Shown piece after piece: positions 15,582-23,900 of a stretch of 29,247 nucleotides of DNA. The position numbers and the translations under genes are program-made. Below the pieces are notes generated by a model. That model was not told where the DNA came from. It searched no databases and worked only from the letters and a program-made list of their open reading frames with translations. The stretch covers positions 1 through 29,247 of the forward strand of contig JAJYPA010000050.1 in NCBI GenBank assembly GCA_021795795.1. Reading direction: 5' to 3'. How positions within the stretch are numbered: the stretch's first letter is position 1; every line of letters begins with the position of its first letter. Source of the DNA: Pseudomonadota bacterium. Its GTDB lineage: Bacteria; Pseudomonadota; Gammaproteobacteria; Halothiobacillales; Halothiobacillaceae.

Positions 15582-16336
15582 TATTCACCCCCGTCAATAT
15601 CCTCAACCCTGGCCATGGCGGCACTCGAACGCTGCAGCCAGGATTCCAGCGCCAGGCGATAACCGAACGGCAGAGCCTTGCCGTCAATGCCCGATTGCAG
15701 GACTTCATGAAACGGCCGCCGGCCGATCATGACCGTGAGCTGGTCATTGAGTTCCGGCAGTTCGGATTCGATCCAGTTGCCACCATCGACGAGCTGGGCG
15801 CGCAGTTCGTCGCTTGCCCAAAGAGAAAACTTGTCCGGGGCGCCAAAAAAAAGGTTCTTGATGACCATGCCGGATTCGTAGCGCGCAGGCATGTTGCGCA
15901 GCCGATAATTGAGCGCGCGCAGGCTTTCCTGTGTACGGCTCAGCATCCAGACCGGAATGGCATTGGCTTCGCGCAGGACTTCAGAAACGATATGGATGGA
16001 ACCATCAAAAGCCCGCGTGCCGATTTGGGCTGGCATGTTGATGATGATGCGGGATTCATTTTTTTCGGCGGCCGCCGCGATGGCCGCCACGCGTGTGCCC
16101 AGATCGATCCAGCCGTTTTCGGCAGACAGGTCGATCATGGCCGTAGCCGTGACACCGGAACCGGCTTCTAGTCCGCCTTTGCCGCAGACATCTGGATTGG
16201 ACAGATCTGCGTCGTAGACAATGACCCGTGGCCGCACCTCGCTGGGCAGAGTGATGTAGTGGTGAACCAGCGCGCGTGCGGCAAGGCTTTTGCCGACGCC
16301 TCCCTTGTCGCCGTCGATGATGAATGTTTTAAGCAT
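15581..16336 (-). CDS. traL: TraL-like ParA-superfamily ATPase
   Basis: A 251-residue ATPase with Walker A GDKGGVGKS (residues about 9-17), VIVYDADLSNPDV as the second box, and a Walker B-like RIIINMPAQ strand. It differs from the partition ParA at 7347 in size and in its C-terminal half, and resembles TraL of IncP and MobD-type proteins encoded beside oriT. These probably use ATP to position the relaxosome or its substrate. ATG 16336 follows AAAGGGAA. It lies 26 nt downstream of traK and is coupled to traM. Confidence 0.8.
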   Translation of the reverse strand: MLKTFIIDGDKGGVGKSLAARALVHHYITLPSEVRPRVIVYDADLSNPDVCGKGGLEAGSGVTATAMIDLSAENGWIDLGTRVAAIAAAAEKNESRIIINMPAQIGTRAFDGSIHIVSEVLREANAIPVWMLSRTQESLRALNYRLRNMPARYESGMVIKNLFFGAPDKFSLWASDELRAQLVDGGNWIESELPELNDQLTVMIGRRPFHEVLQSGIDGKALPFGYRLALESWLQRSSAAMARVEDIDGGE

Positions 16337-16362
16337 GGTGTTCCCTTTCGGTGGATAAAAAA

Positions 16363-16947
16363 TCAGGTGTCGTGTTCGCCGATGAATTTGTGCCTGGCTT
16401 CAGGCGGTCCTTCGATTTCCTTGCGAAAACGGTAATCCTCGTCCGATTCGTCGGCCCGTTTGTCAGAACCGTCTGCCCAGGTGGGCAGTTCAGGATTGAT
16501 GCCAACTGTGTTTGATTTTGTTGGCGCAGCCGAATCAGGTTGAGGCTTGAATTCAGCTTCTTTGCGTGTTGCGGGTACTGTTTTAGTTGCGTTATTTTTG
16601 GCAGCCGCCGCAGTGTCAGCTGCTGTTGTTGATGGCGGTGAAGAAATGCGCAATCTTTTTCGATTGCCGATCGCCCTTAATGCATACCGCAAATCATCAG
16701 CAGGGATTGACGGCAACGCCACAATCAGTTGCGACAAAACTTCCTGCGTGTTCGCGCCTTCATCAAAAAGTTGATGAATGGTAGCCTCCAGTCCGCGCAC
16801 ACAGCGCACTGCAAATTCTCTGGTTGAAGCCGATTTTTTTGCATCACGTTTTGCCTTGAGCATTTGTCGCAATTTTGCTGATGCCGTTGCTTGCAATTTT
16901 TCAGCCGCTGCTGGATCGAATTTGTTTGATGGCGTGATTTTAGTCAT
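16363..16947 (-). CDS. traK: TraK-like oriT-associated protein
   Basis: A 194-residue, very charged protein from ATG 16947; a longer open frame exists upstream but runs through the promoter repeat. The N-terminal half is lysine-rich and helical (KLRQMLKAKRDAKKSASTRE, then HQLFDEGANTQEVLSQLIVA, HTH-like). The C-terminal half is alanine, proline and acidic-rich, likely disordered. It is the first gene reading leftwards from oriT, the position of RP4 traK, whose product wraps oriT DNA. I recognise no catalytic motif. The identification rests mainly on gene order and composition. Confidence 0.6.
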   Translation of the reverse strand: MTKITPSNKFDPAAAEKLQATASAKLRQMLKAKRDAKKSASTREFAVRCVRGLEATIHQLFDEGANTQEVLSQLIVALPSIPADDLRYALRAIGNRKRLRISSPPSTTAADTAAAAKNNATKTVPATRKEAEFKPQPDSAAPTKSNTVGINPELPTWADGSDKRADESDEDYRFRKEIEGPPEARHKFIGEHDT

Positions 16948-16955
16948 AGTGATTT

Positions 16956-17003
16956 CTCGTAAATTCAGAGCGTATATAACTCTATTCCGCAAGGCGGACA
17001 CCC
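16956..17003 (-). promoter_or_regulatory. 48-bp promoter/leader repeat before traK
   Basis: Read on the minus strand this block is GGGTGTCCGCCTTGCGGAAT, then AGAGTTATATACG and a leader ending in GAATTTACGAG. It matches 19914-19961 upstream of trbB at 47 of 48 positions. It includes the palindrome TCCGC-CTT-GCGGA and an AT-rich TTATATAC that may be the -10 region. Two divergently oriented transfer operons therefore use the same regulatory segment. Confidence 0.75.
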
Positions 17004-17108
17004 AGTGCGTATGGGCATGCATCGGAAATTGATTTGTTGCTGTGTCAGGGAACACCAGCATGCGACAAGGGAACCGCGGAGAATGCCTCTGTTTCATTTA
17101 TGTTGGGT

Positions 17109-17196
17109 GTCGGGCGAAGCCTGACCAAGTGGTAATGTTCCCCATGCAGAAACGCCGCAGGCGTGTATGCATTTGGGACACATTACCTTACCTTGT
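17109..17196 (+). other. oriT: Candidate origin of transfer (oriT)
   Basis: This lies in the 363-bp gap between divergent traK and traJ-traI, the RP4 oriT position. A long interrupted dyad spans 17131-17187: GGTAATGTTCCC, ATGCA and ACGCC are mirrored around GCA by GGCGT, TGCAT and GGGACACATTACC. Directly after the right arm comes ACCTTACCTTG, resembling the ACCTATCCTG that precedes the nick in RP4 and placed likewise next to an inverted repeat. The nick would then fall near 17195/17196 on the + strand. A second hairpin, GTCGGGC-GAA-GCCTGAC, is at 17109-17125. The location is well supported, the exact nick is not. Confidence 0.6.
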
Positions 17197-17261
17197 ACAG
17201 TTTTTGACCCATCACTTTTTGTGGAAGTTTTTACCGGATTTTTTCGGTAGGTCGTGCCATG

Positions 17262-17288
17262 GTGTCCGCCTTGCGGAATAGAGGTAAC
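17262..17288 (+). promoter_or_regulatory. Repeated transfer-control site before traJ
   Basis: GTGTCCGCCTTGCGGAATA followed by GAGGTAAC: the same palindrome (TCCGC-CTT-GCGGA) as before traK and trbB, with the GGTAAC ending of the dyad upstream of topB. GGTAAC (17283-17288) and GTTACC (17302-17307) form a further inverted repeat right before the traJ start codon. Confidence 0.65.
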
Positions 17289-17310
17289 AAGACAAAAAAC
17301 CGTTACCTAA

Positions 17311-17631
17311 ATGAGCATTAAATCGCAACGTAAAATCATCCAGATCAAAGCGCGCATTACCGAAGCACAGCATGCTGACCTGTTGAAGCAAGCGCAGCAT
17401 GCTGGTATGACTTTGTCTTATCTGATCAGGCAGCGCACCGTCAACAAGCCGATCATTTCCAGTACGGACAACAGCACGGCAAAGAGCATCGACCAAGTGG
17501 GTCGCATGCTCAAGCATTATTATCCGAAAGATAAAGGCTGGGCGAGTGCGGAAGACCGGCGGAAATGGTGGCGACTGGTTGAAGAGTTGCAGGACATTGC
17601 TCGTGATTTGCGAAACGGCAGGAAAAAATGA
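17311..17631 (+). CDS. traJ: TraJ/MobC-like relaxosome accessory protein
   Basis: A 106-residue basic protein. The N-terminus has a ribbon-helix-helix pattern (KIIQIKARITEAQHADLLKQ, then GMTLSYLIRQRTVN), as in MobC and TraJ proteins that bind an oriT arm and recruit the relaxase. Its C-terminus is helical and conserved-looking (WWRLVEELQDIARDLRNG). It overlaps the relaxase start by 4 nt (ATGA). No good ribosome binding site precedes ATG 17311; the GGTAAC/GTTACC repeat occupies that place, hinting at translational or transcriptional control there. Confidence 0.8.
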   Translation: MSIKSQRKIIQIKARITEAQHADLLKQAQHAGMTLSYLIRQRTVNKPIISSTDNSTAKSIDQVGRMLKHYYPKDKGWASAEDRRKWWRLVEELQDIARDLRNGRKK

Positions 17632-19901
17632 TCGCAAAAGTGATCACTCTGAAGCACAGCAGCGGCAGCAAAGGGTTCGATCCGGTGATGGCATACATCA
17701 TGCGCGCAGGGTCTGAATCTGGTCTGGCAGAAGAAGTGCGCATCGAGGCTGGGCACATGAATATTCCGGACGGTGAAATGTATTTTGGCCCGGAAGATGA
17801 ACGTCTGCCCTATGCAGAAGCGCTGGCGTGCGAATTCAACGATATTGAATACAGGTGCCGCAAAAGCAACCCTCATTTCAATGGCAACCCGGTATACCAC
17901 GTTGCCATCAACTGGCAGGAAGACGAACACCCGACACCGGAACAGGCTGAGCATGCCAGCAAATACATCATGCAGGCACTGGGATATGCTGATCATCAGG
18001 CTGCCTGGGCAATCCATCGCGATACCGACAACGATCACGTGCATCTGGTCATCAACCGAATTCATCCGGAGAGCCTGAAAGCGATCAGCCCGCCGTTCAA
18101 AAAGGATTACGTCATTCTTGACCGGTGCATGCGTGAACTGGAAATAGAGTTCGGTCACAAGCGCGCCAACGGGCCCTACATCACGCTGGATACGGATGCA
18201 GGGCCAAAGATCGTGCGCATGAGTCGTGCGGAACGGCGCGAACGCGGGTTATTGAAAGAGGATGGTGCGCGCATCAGCGAGCGGGCAAGGCGGGCTGAAA
18301 AGAATGTCGGTGATGAGAATTCATTTCAGTCCTGGGTCGCCAAGGCGCCAGCACAAGACCTGAAGCAGGTTTTGGCCGCCGAAGACGCCAGCTGGCAGGA
18401 AGTACACGCAGCCATGGCCAGGCATGGCGTCATCATTCAACCCAAAGGTTCCGGCATGGTGGTTGTCACCACGTTGGATGACGGCCGGGTGCTGGCAGCC
18501 AAGGCATCCCAGTTGGGGCGCTGGGCAAGCCGGGTGGAATTGGAAAAAAAGTTAGGGGCTTATGAACCGCCGATGAGCATACCATCAAGCGGCGCACCAC
18601 CCTATCAGCGCCAGATGGTAGCCGAATTGCGCCAGGACAAATTGATCGAAAAGCCACAGTCTCGCCGTGATCCGGATGAGCGCGCCATGCGCCGTCAGGC
18701 ACGCGCGGATGCGCGGCAGGATCTGGCCGACCGGTTCAAGACGGAGCAAGAAGCTATACGGGTAGCCAAACCGGAACAACGCCAGTCGCTTCGGGAACGG
18801 CATGACCAGGAGCGTAAAACCTTGATGGCGCAGCAGCGCCAGATGCGCAGCGAAGTCAAAGCGGAAGCACGCAAGAGCGGAAAGAGTCCAGAGCTTGCCT
18901 TGTCGATCTGGGCATATCAGACCGCCATGCAACGCGAAGAACTACAAAAGCGGCAGGCTACCGAGCGCAAGTCGCTCACGGCCAAACTGCCACGCGCGGA
19001 AGTCTGGCGCACCTGGCTGGAAAAACAGGCGCAGCAAGGCGATGAAGCCGCGCTCGCCGCGCTGCGAGGCATCCGCCACCGGGAACAGCGCGCAAAGAAC
19101 AAATCGCTCGATGGCATCGAGGGCGAAGAGGTGGATCCATTGCGCCGGCACACGCTTGCAGCACTGGATGCGCTGATCGACCAGCGTCGGCAGATGGTGA
19201 TTTATCGCGGGCGCGATGGCCGGGAGAAATTTACCGATACCGGGCCGCGCATCGTTATGTACGACAAATCGGCAGACAGCCTGGAAGCGGCATTGCGGCT
19301 GGCGGCGCAGAAATACAGCGGTAAGGTGGACATCACCGGCAGCAGTGAATTCCGGGAGCGTGCTGCGCGGCAAGCCGCCAGGCTGGGTATCAAGGTTACC
19401 AATGCCGATTTACAGGCGGTGGTGGCGGATGAGCAGGCGAAACGACAACAAACCCAATTTAAAGGAAAGGATTACCAGAATGAGCGACCCGATTACGAAC
19501 GAATTAACCCGAAACGAACCCGTAGAGGACAACGAGCCGCCGCTGTATATCAGTCCGGTCTTGTTAATGCTGGAGTCGAAGCACCGCCCGAATCCATCGC
19601 CAGCGTGCGAAACCTGTCCGGCATCGGTCTGGTTCATCACGAGCCAGCTCAAGTGTTTCTGCAGTCAAATGCACCTGATCGTGTGGGATCAGAAGGAACC
19701 GCCGATCATGAAATGCGACGGTCGGGAGCTGGCGCTGCTGAAACTGATGCAAGATCAGGAATAGTTGATATGTCCACAAAATCTGTGGAAAACCCAGTGG
19801 CAGATTCAGATAAGTTCATGAATGAAAAACCGTTTGACGCTTTGCCTAAAAAACCGGCAAAGCGCCCGGCAAAACGAAAGGATGTTGATCATGAGCGTTA
19901 A
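17628..19901 (+). CDS. traI: MOBP-family relaxase (TraI) with C-terminal LPD7 domain
   Basis: A 757-residue relaxase. Motif I carries the likely catalytic Tyr23 (PVMAYIM). Motif III is HRDTDNDHVHLVINRIH, with the metal-binding histidines His130, His137 and His139. The relaxase domain spans about residues 1-250, followed by a basic helical middle with ERKSLTAKLPRAEVWRTWLE. Residues about 520-600 form an LPD7-like domain (GPRIVMYDKSADSLEAALRL, ITGSSEFRERAARQAARLGI). The last ~130 residues are low complexity, and their DNA also encodes a separate protein in another frame (19480-19764). TraI nicks oriT, stays attached to the 5' end and pilots the strand. RP4 traI likewise has traH nested in its 3' part. 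Confidence 0.95.
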   Translation: MIAKVITLKHSSGSKGFDPVMAYIMRAGSESGLAEEVRIEAGHMNIPDGEMYFGPEDERLPYAEALACEFNDIEYRCRKSNPHFNGNPVYHVAINWQEDEHPTPEQAEHASKYIMQALGYADHQAAWAIHRDTDNDHVHLVINRIHPESLKAISPPFKKDYVILDRCMRELEIEFGHKRANGPYITLDTDAGPKIVRMSRAERRERGLLKEDGARISERARRAEKNVGDENSFQSWVAKAPAQDLKQVLAAEDASWQEVHAAMARHGVIIQPKGSGMVVVTTLDDGRVLAAKASQLGRWASRVELEKKLGAYEPPMSIPSSGAPPYQRQMVAELRQDKLIEKPQSRRDPDERAMRRQARADARQDLADRFKTEQEAIRVAKPEQRQSLRERHDQERKTLMAQQRQMRSEVKAEARKSGKSPELALSIWAYQTAMQREELQKRQATERKSLTAKLPRAEVWRTWLEKQAQQGDEAALAALRGIRHREQRAKNKSLDGIEGEEVDPLRRHTLAALDALIDQRRQMVIYRGRDGREKFTDTGPRIVMYDKSADSLEAALRLAAQKYSGKVDITGSSEFRERAARQAARLGIKVTNADLQAVVADEQAKRQQTQFKGKDYQNERPDYERINPKRTRRGQRAAAVYQSGLVNAGVEAPPESIASVRNLSGIGLVHHEPAQVFLQSNAPDRVGSEGTADHEMRRSGAGAAETDARSGIVDMSTKSVENPVADSDKFMNEKPFDALPKKPAKRPAKRKDVDHER
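19480..19764 (+). CDS. 94-aa cysteine-rich protein nested out of frame inside traI
   Basis: This frame encodes a compact 94-residue protein. The ATG at 19480 follows AAGGAAAGG by nine bases. The sequence reads like a folded protein: an acidic N-terminus (NELTRNEPVEDNEPP), PLYISPVLLMLESKHRPN, then a cysteine set CETCP...KCFC...KCDGRE that could bind metal, and a regular helical ending LALLKLMQDQE. By contrast the traI frame over the same bases is low complexity. RP4 traH occupies the same nested position in traI, though no homology to it is claimed. I do not recognise a family; a role in transfer is inferred from position only. Confidence 0.6.
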   Translation: MSDPITNELTRNEPVEDNEPPLYISPVLLMLESKHRPNPSPACETCPASVWFITSQLKCFCSQMHLIVWDQKEPPIMKCDGRELALLKLMQDQE

Positions 19902-19913
19902 AGAGTGGCGGCA

Positions 19914-19961
19914 GGGTGTCCGCCTTGCGGAATAGAGTTATATACGTTCTGAATTTACGAG
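19914..19961 (+). promoter_or_regulatory. 48-bp promoter/leader repeat before trbB
   Basis: Nearly identical (47/48) to the inverted block before traK. It contains TCCGCCTTGCGGA, then AATAGAGTTATATACG and a leader with ACGAGGA as ribosome binding site. It lies just after the end of traI, so trbB and the genes after it can be transcribed independently of traJ-traI. Confidence 0.75.
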
Positions 19962-19969
19962 GAATCGCC

Positions 19970-20920
19970 ATGACCTCTGCCAACCTGACCCACGCCCGGC
20001 AAAGCGAAGCTCTGCGCCGCGCGATGGGCGTTGAAATTCTCGAACCTTTGCGCGACCCGCAGGTGATCGAGGTCATGTTGAACCCGGACGGAACACTTTG
20101 GGTGGATCGACTGGGTGCCGGCATGCAATGCACCGGTACCATCGATCCGGTGCGTGCATTGACTATCGTCAATACCGTTGCTGCGATGCTGGAAACCGTT
20201 GTGACGCCCGAACATCCGATTCTGGAATGTGAATTGCCGCTGGACGGATCCCGGTTTGAGGCGTTGATACCGCCACTTGTCGAGCGCGCCAGCTTTGCCT
20301 TACGAAAGAAAGCGATGTTGGTATTCACCCTGGACGATTATGTTGCCAAAGGCATCATGACCGACGAGCAGCGCCGGGCAATCGAATCGGCGGTTGCCGG
20401 GCGCAGGAATGTGCTGGTCTGTGGTGGTACCGGAACAGGAAAGACTACGCTGGCCAATGCCATTCTGGATTGTGTGGCGAAGGTCGATATCGAACACCGC
20501 ATCGTGGTGATCGAGGATACGCGCGAACTGCAGGTGAATGCTAAAAACGTGGTGTTCCTGCGCACCAGCGACAACACCGACATGACGCGCCTCTTGCGCG
20601 CCACGATGCGCCTGCGCCCCGACCGTATTGTCGTCGGCGAAGTGCGCGATGGCAGCGCACTGGCATTGCTCAAAGCCTGGAACACTGGTCACCCCGGCGG
20701 TGTCGGCACGGTGCATGCGAATGACGCTAGCGCGGCGCTGATTCGTGTTGGGCAACTGATCCAGGAAGCGGGCGTGCCGCCCAGCCCTGAACTCATTGCC
20801 GAAGCCATTAATGTGGTGGTGTCGATCAAACGCACGGCCACTGGTCGCCGGGTTGAGGAAGTGGCTGTGGTGCATGGTTGGTCGGCCAGCGGCGGATTTC
20901 ATGTGGAGCGCCGGGCATGA
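19970..20920 (+). CDS. trbB: VirB11/TrbB-type secretion ATPase
   Basis: A 316-residue hexameric-type ATPase, ATG 19970 behind ACGAGGA. The N-terminal domain (about 1-130) includes VIEVMLNPDGTLWVDRLG and SRFEALIPPL. The C-terminal motor has Walker A CGGTGTGKTT with Lys158, IVVIEDTRELQ, RPDRIVVGEVRDG as Walker B region, and HPGGVGTVHAND as the His box. Such ATPases power pilus assembly and substrate passage in type IV secretion. In RP4 trbB heads the separate Tra2 region; here it follows traI and is joined to the primase gene by an ATGA overlap. The rest of the trb cluster is not in the window. Confidence 0.93.
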   Translation: MTSANLTHARQSEALRRAMGVEILEPLRDPQVIEVMLNPDGTLWVDRLGAGMQCTGTIDPVRALTIVNTVAAMLETVVTPEHPILECELPLDGSRFEALIPPLVERASFALRKKAMLVFTLDDYVAKGIMTDEQRRAIESAVAGRRNVLVCGGTGTGKTTLANAILDCVAKVDIEHRIVVIEDTRELQVNAKNVVFLRTSDNTDMTRLLRATMRLRPDRIVVGEVRDGSALALLKAWNTGHPGGVGTVHANDASAALIRVGQLIQEAGVPPSPELIAEAINVVVSIKRTATGRRVEEVAVVHGWSASGGFHVERRA

Positions 20921-23900
20921 TGGAAGTGATTCGTCGGGTATCTTTTGATGACGGTTTCCGGAATAAAGTGCAGGAGATTGTGGCGCAGGCGGTTGAAACA
21001 GATCCGGAGCGATTCATTGAGCGATTCAAGGCGCTACCCCAATCCATGGGTGGCCGCTTTGTCAGTGCGGATACATTCAAGGAAACATTTGAACAATATG
21101 CCGGATCGCGAGAGTCCAGAAACCTGTTCAATACCCCGGTGCATAATGCAGCGGCGGTGCTGGCGAGCGAGCAGCTCCGCCGATTGTTGACTGAGCCGTC
21201 GCAAGAGGGCAAAAATGAAGTCGTGCTACTGACCGGATCGCCAGGTGCGGGCAAAACTTCATCGGTATTGAGCAGAAAAAAAGGCTGGCCCAACAATGTG
21301 CACGCTATTTATGAAGGGCAGCTGGCGAATCCGGAGACAGCGATTGCCAAGGTTGAACAGGTTCTGAATGCTGGATTCAAACCGGTTGTCATGGTGATCC
21401 ACATCACGCCGGAACGGGCACTGGATAACTGTTTGCAGCGATTCAATGAGGTTGGACGTGGCGCGAGCAAGGATCTGATTGCCAGAATACAGGGTAATCT
21501 GCCAAACGGTCTGGCGGCGGTTCAACAGAAATTTGGTGACAGTGTAGAATTGCGGATATGGGACAAGCGTGATTTTGAACATCCCATATTGCATCGTGGA
21601 TGGGAACACATCCGGATTCTTGAATCAGAGGGCAATCATGAACAAATCCGACAACGCCTCGACAAACACCTTGAATCCAGACGATCAAGGCTTGGCGCAG
21701 ATGCCTGGCGACAATCCGTTGGAGATCCACCGGACGCCGGTGGACGATCTGATGGACGAAATGCTCGAAGGAATGATCCGGATGAACACCGACGAGGCAT
21801 TTCGCAAGGAAATCGAAAAGATGCTGGTGTAGCAACCGCACCTGGTGGGTCATTTCTTGACTTCGCCCACCTGCAAGGCGTCACGATAGATCCGGCGAAA
21901 CTGGTTGCTGATGGCCGGATACACCGGGCGGATGTCGGAGAATCCTCATCCGGCAAAAATGACGCCAGCTATCTGTTGCGCGAAAACGGCAGCGGATGGG
22001 TGGTGAACTTCAAGGGTGATGGCCGTCCGGTACATTACCGGCCGGAACTGGCACGGGAGCCGACGCCGGAAGAACTGGCAAGAATTGAAGCAGCACGCGA
22101 GGCGTGGCGCGTGGAGCAGGCCGAACGACACCGCCACGCCATCATTGAATCCATCGAACTCTGGAACCGTGCTCGTGACGGTAACGGATTCCCATACCTC
22201 AAAGAACCCGATCTGCCGGCTTATGGCCTGCGCCAGACTGGCGGCAGGCTGTGCGTGCCGATGATGACTGTTGGCAACGACGGCGATGCTGCCTGGGTCG
22301 GCATGCAGCGCATTGGTTGGGCTGAAGCCGGCCAATCGGCAGACAAGCGGTTTGTGACCGGCACGCCGACCAAAGGTGCATTTGCCGTAATCCCGATGAC
22401 CGGATCGGATGAAGAAGCCCCGCTCGTGGCGTTTGATGCCGTCAAGACTGCAAAACAGGTGGTGATGTGCGAAGGCGTCGGCACGGCGTTGGCCATTCAT
22501 CATGCCACTGGTCTTCCGGTCATCGCCACCATGTCCGCGCAGAACCTATCTGACGTGGCAAACAGCTTGCGCCGTCACCTGCAAGGTGACGTTCTCATCT
22601 ATGCCGACAACGACGGCGAAAAGGCCGACCACAAGGGACAAATCTTTGCCGCAAAAGCCGCAGGGATTTTTGGGGAGCGGGCATGCATTGCCTTGCCCGT
22701 CAAAACCACAGGCGAGACGCCATCCGGTTATGACGCGCGCGACCAGTTGCGCGATGGCGGAATCAAGGCAATCACGACAACCGTTTCTACCGCGTTAGTG
22801 CAGGAACATTCGATCAGTCATCAACCACAGGAGCAGAACATGGAGCAGAACGAGCAAACCGCAAACAACGAATCCCCAGAAAACCGCCTGCTGCGCGAAT
22901 GGCGCGAGCAGACGGATCCGGTACGCGAAGAACGCCAACGAGCGCAGGCTGAATTGGCGGCTGTGCATCACGAGCAGGAAAAGGCATTTTTTGATTCGCT
23001 GGAACAGCGCCGCGCGGATCATGCGTCTGAACTTGCCAAAGATCAGCCGCATCTTGCGCAGGAACACAGGGAATCACTGATTGCACTGGATATCGCCAGG
23101 CGCACGGAGCAATTGCAGAAGCAGCAGGCAGCCGAGCGCAAAACTTTGCTGTCCGGCTTGCCGGAAGTGCCGGGTTTTCTGGATTTTCTGGGACAGCGTG
23201 CAGGTCAGGATACCGATGCGGCGAAGCTGCTGGAGACTGAACGGCAACATCATGAGCCGGAAATGACCATCAGGGGACAAAGAACGGCGGGTATGGAGCC
23301 TGTGGTTCTAGACGGGTTGACTCACGAAATCGAAGGCGGCGACAAAGGCCCGGCAATTCATTATCTGCGGGATAGCTCGCGTGTCATGACCGATCGGGGT
23401 GACCGACTGGACGTGTACCGGATGAATGATTGCGAAATCGAAGCGGCACTTCGTCTGGCGGAACAAAAATTCGACATGAACAAGGGGCTGGTGCTGACCG
23501 GCAGTCGGGAGTTTCAGGAGCGGGCAGCGGAAATTGCCGGTCGGCTGAATCTGAAAATCCAGAATGAAGACCTGCAGATGCACTGGCAGAAAGGGCAGAG
23601 TACGGCCACGAACAATGGCAATGAAATCCCGTCCTCGTCTACTGCTGGCGGCATCGAGCAGGCACGCGATCCGGTTACTGAGGTGCAGGCCATCGAGCAA
23701 CCGGTCGCGATCGATCACCAATATCTTGGCGCGGAATATGTACTGGCACGGCTGGGCATGCCCGGTCGCGAAGCATTACAGGCGGCCGGTGAAGGCCGTG
23801 CGCTGGACGAACAGCAGCGCGCTGCACTGATCGGTGATAGCGACCGTCCTTCCCTGATCGATGAACAAGGCCATCTGAACGAGGATGGCATGAATGCCTG

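Noticed and set aside
17520..18158. 212-codon minus-strand frame antisense to the relaxase
   Set aside because: It overlaps the most conserved relaxase motifs and has no start signal; a shadow.
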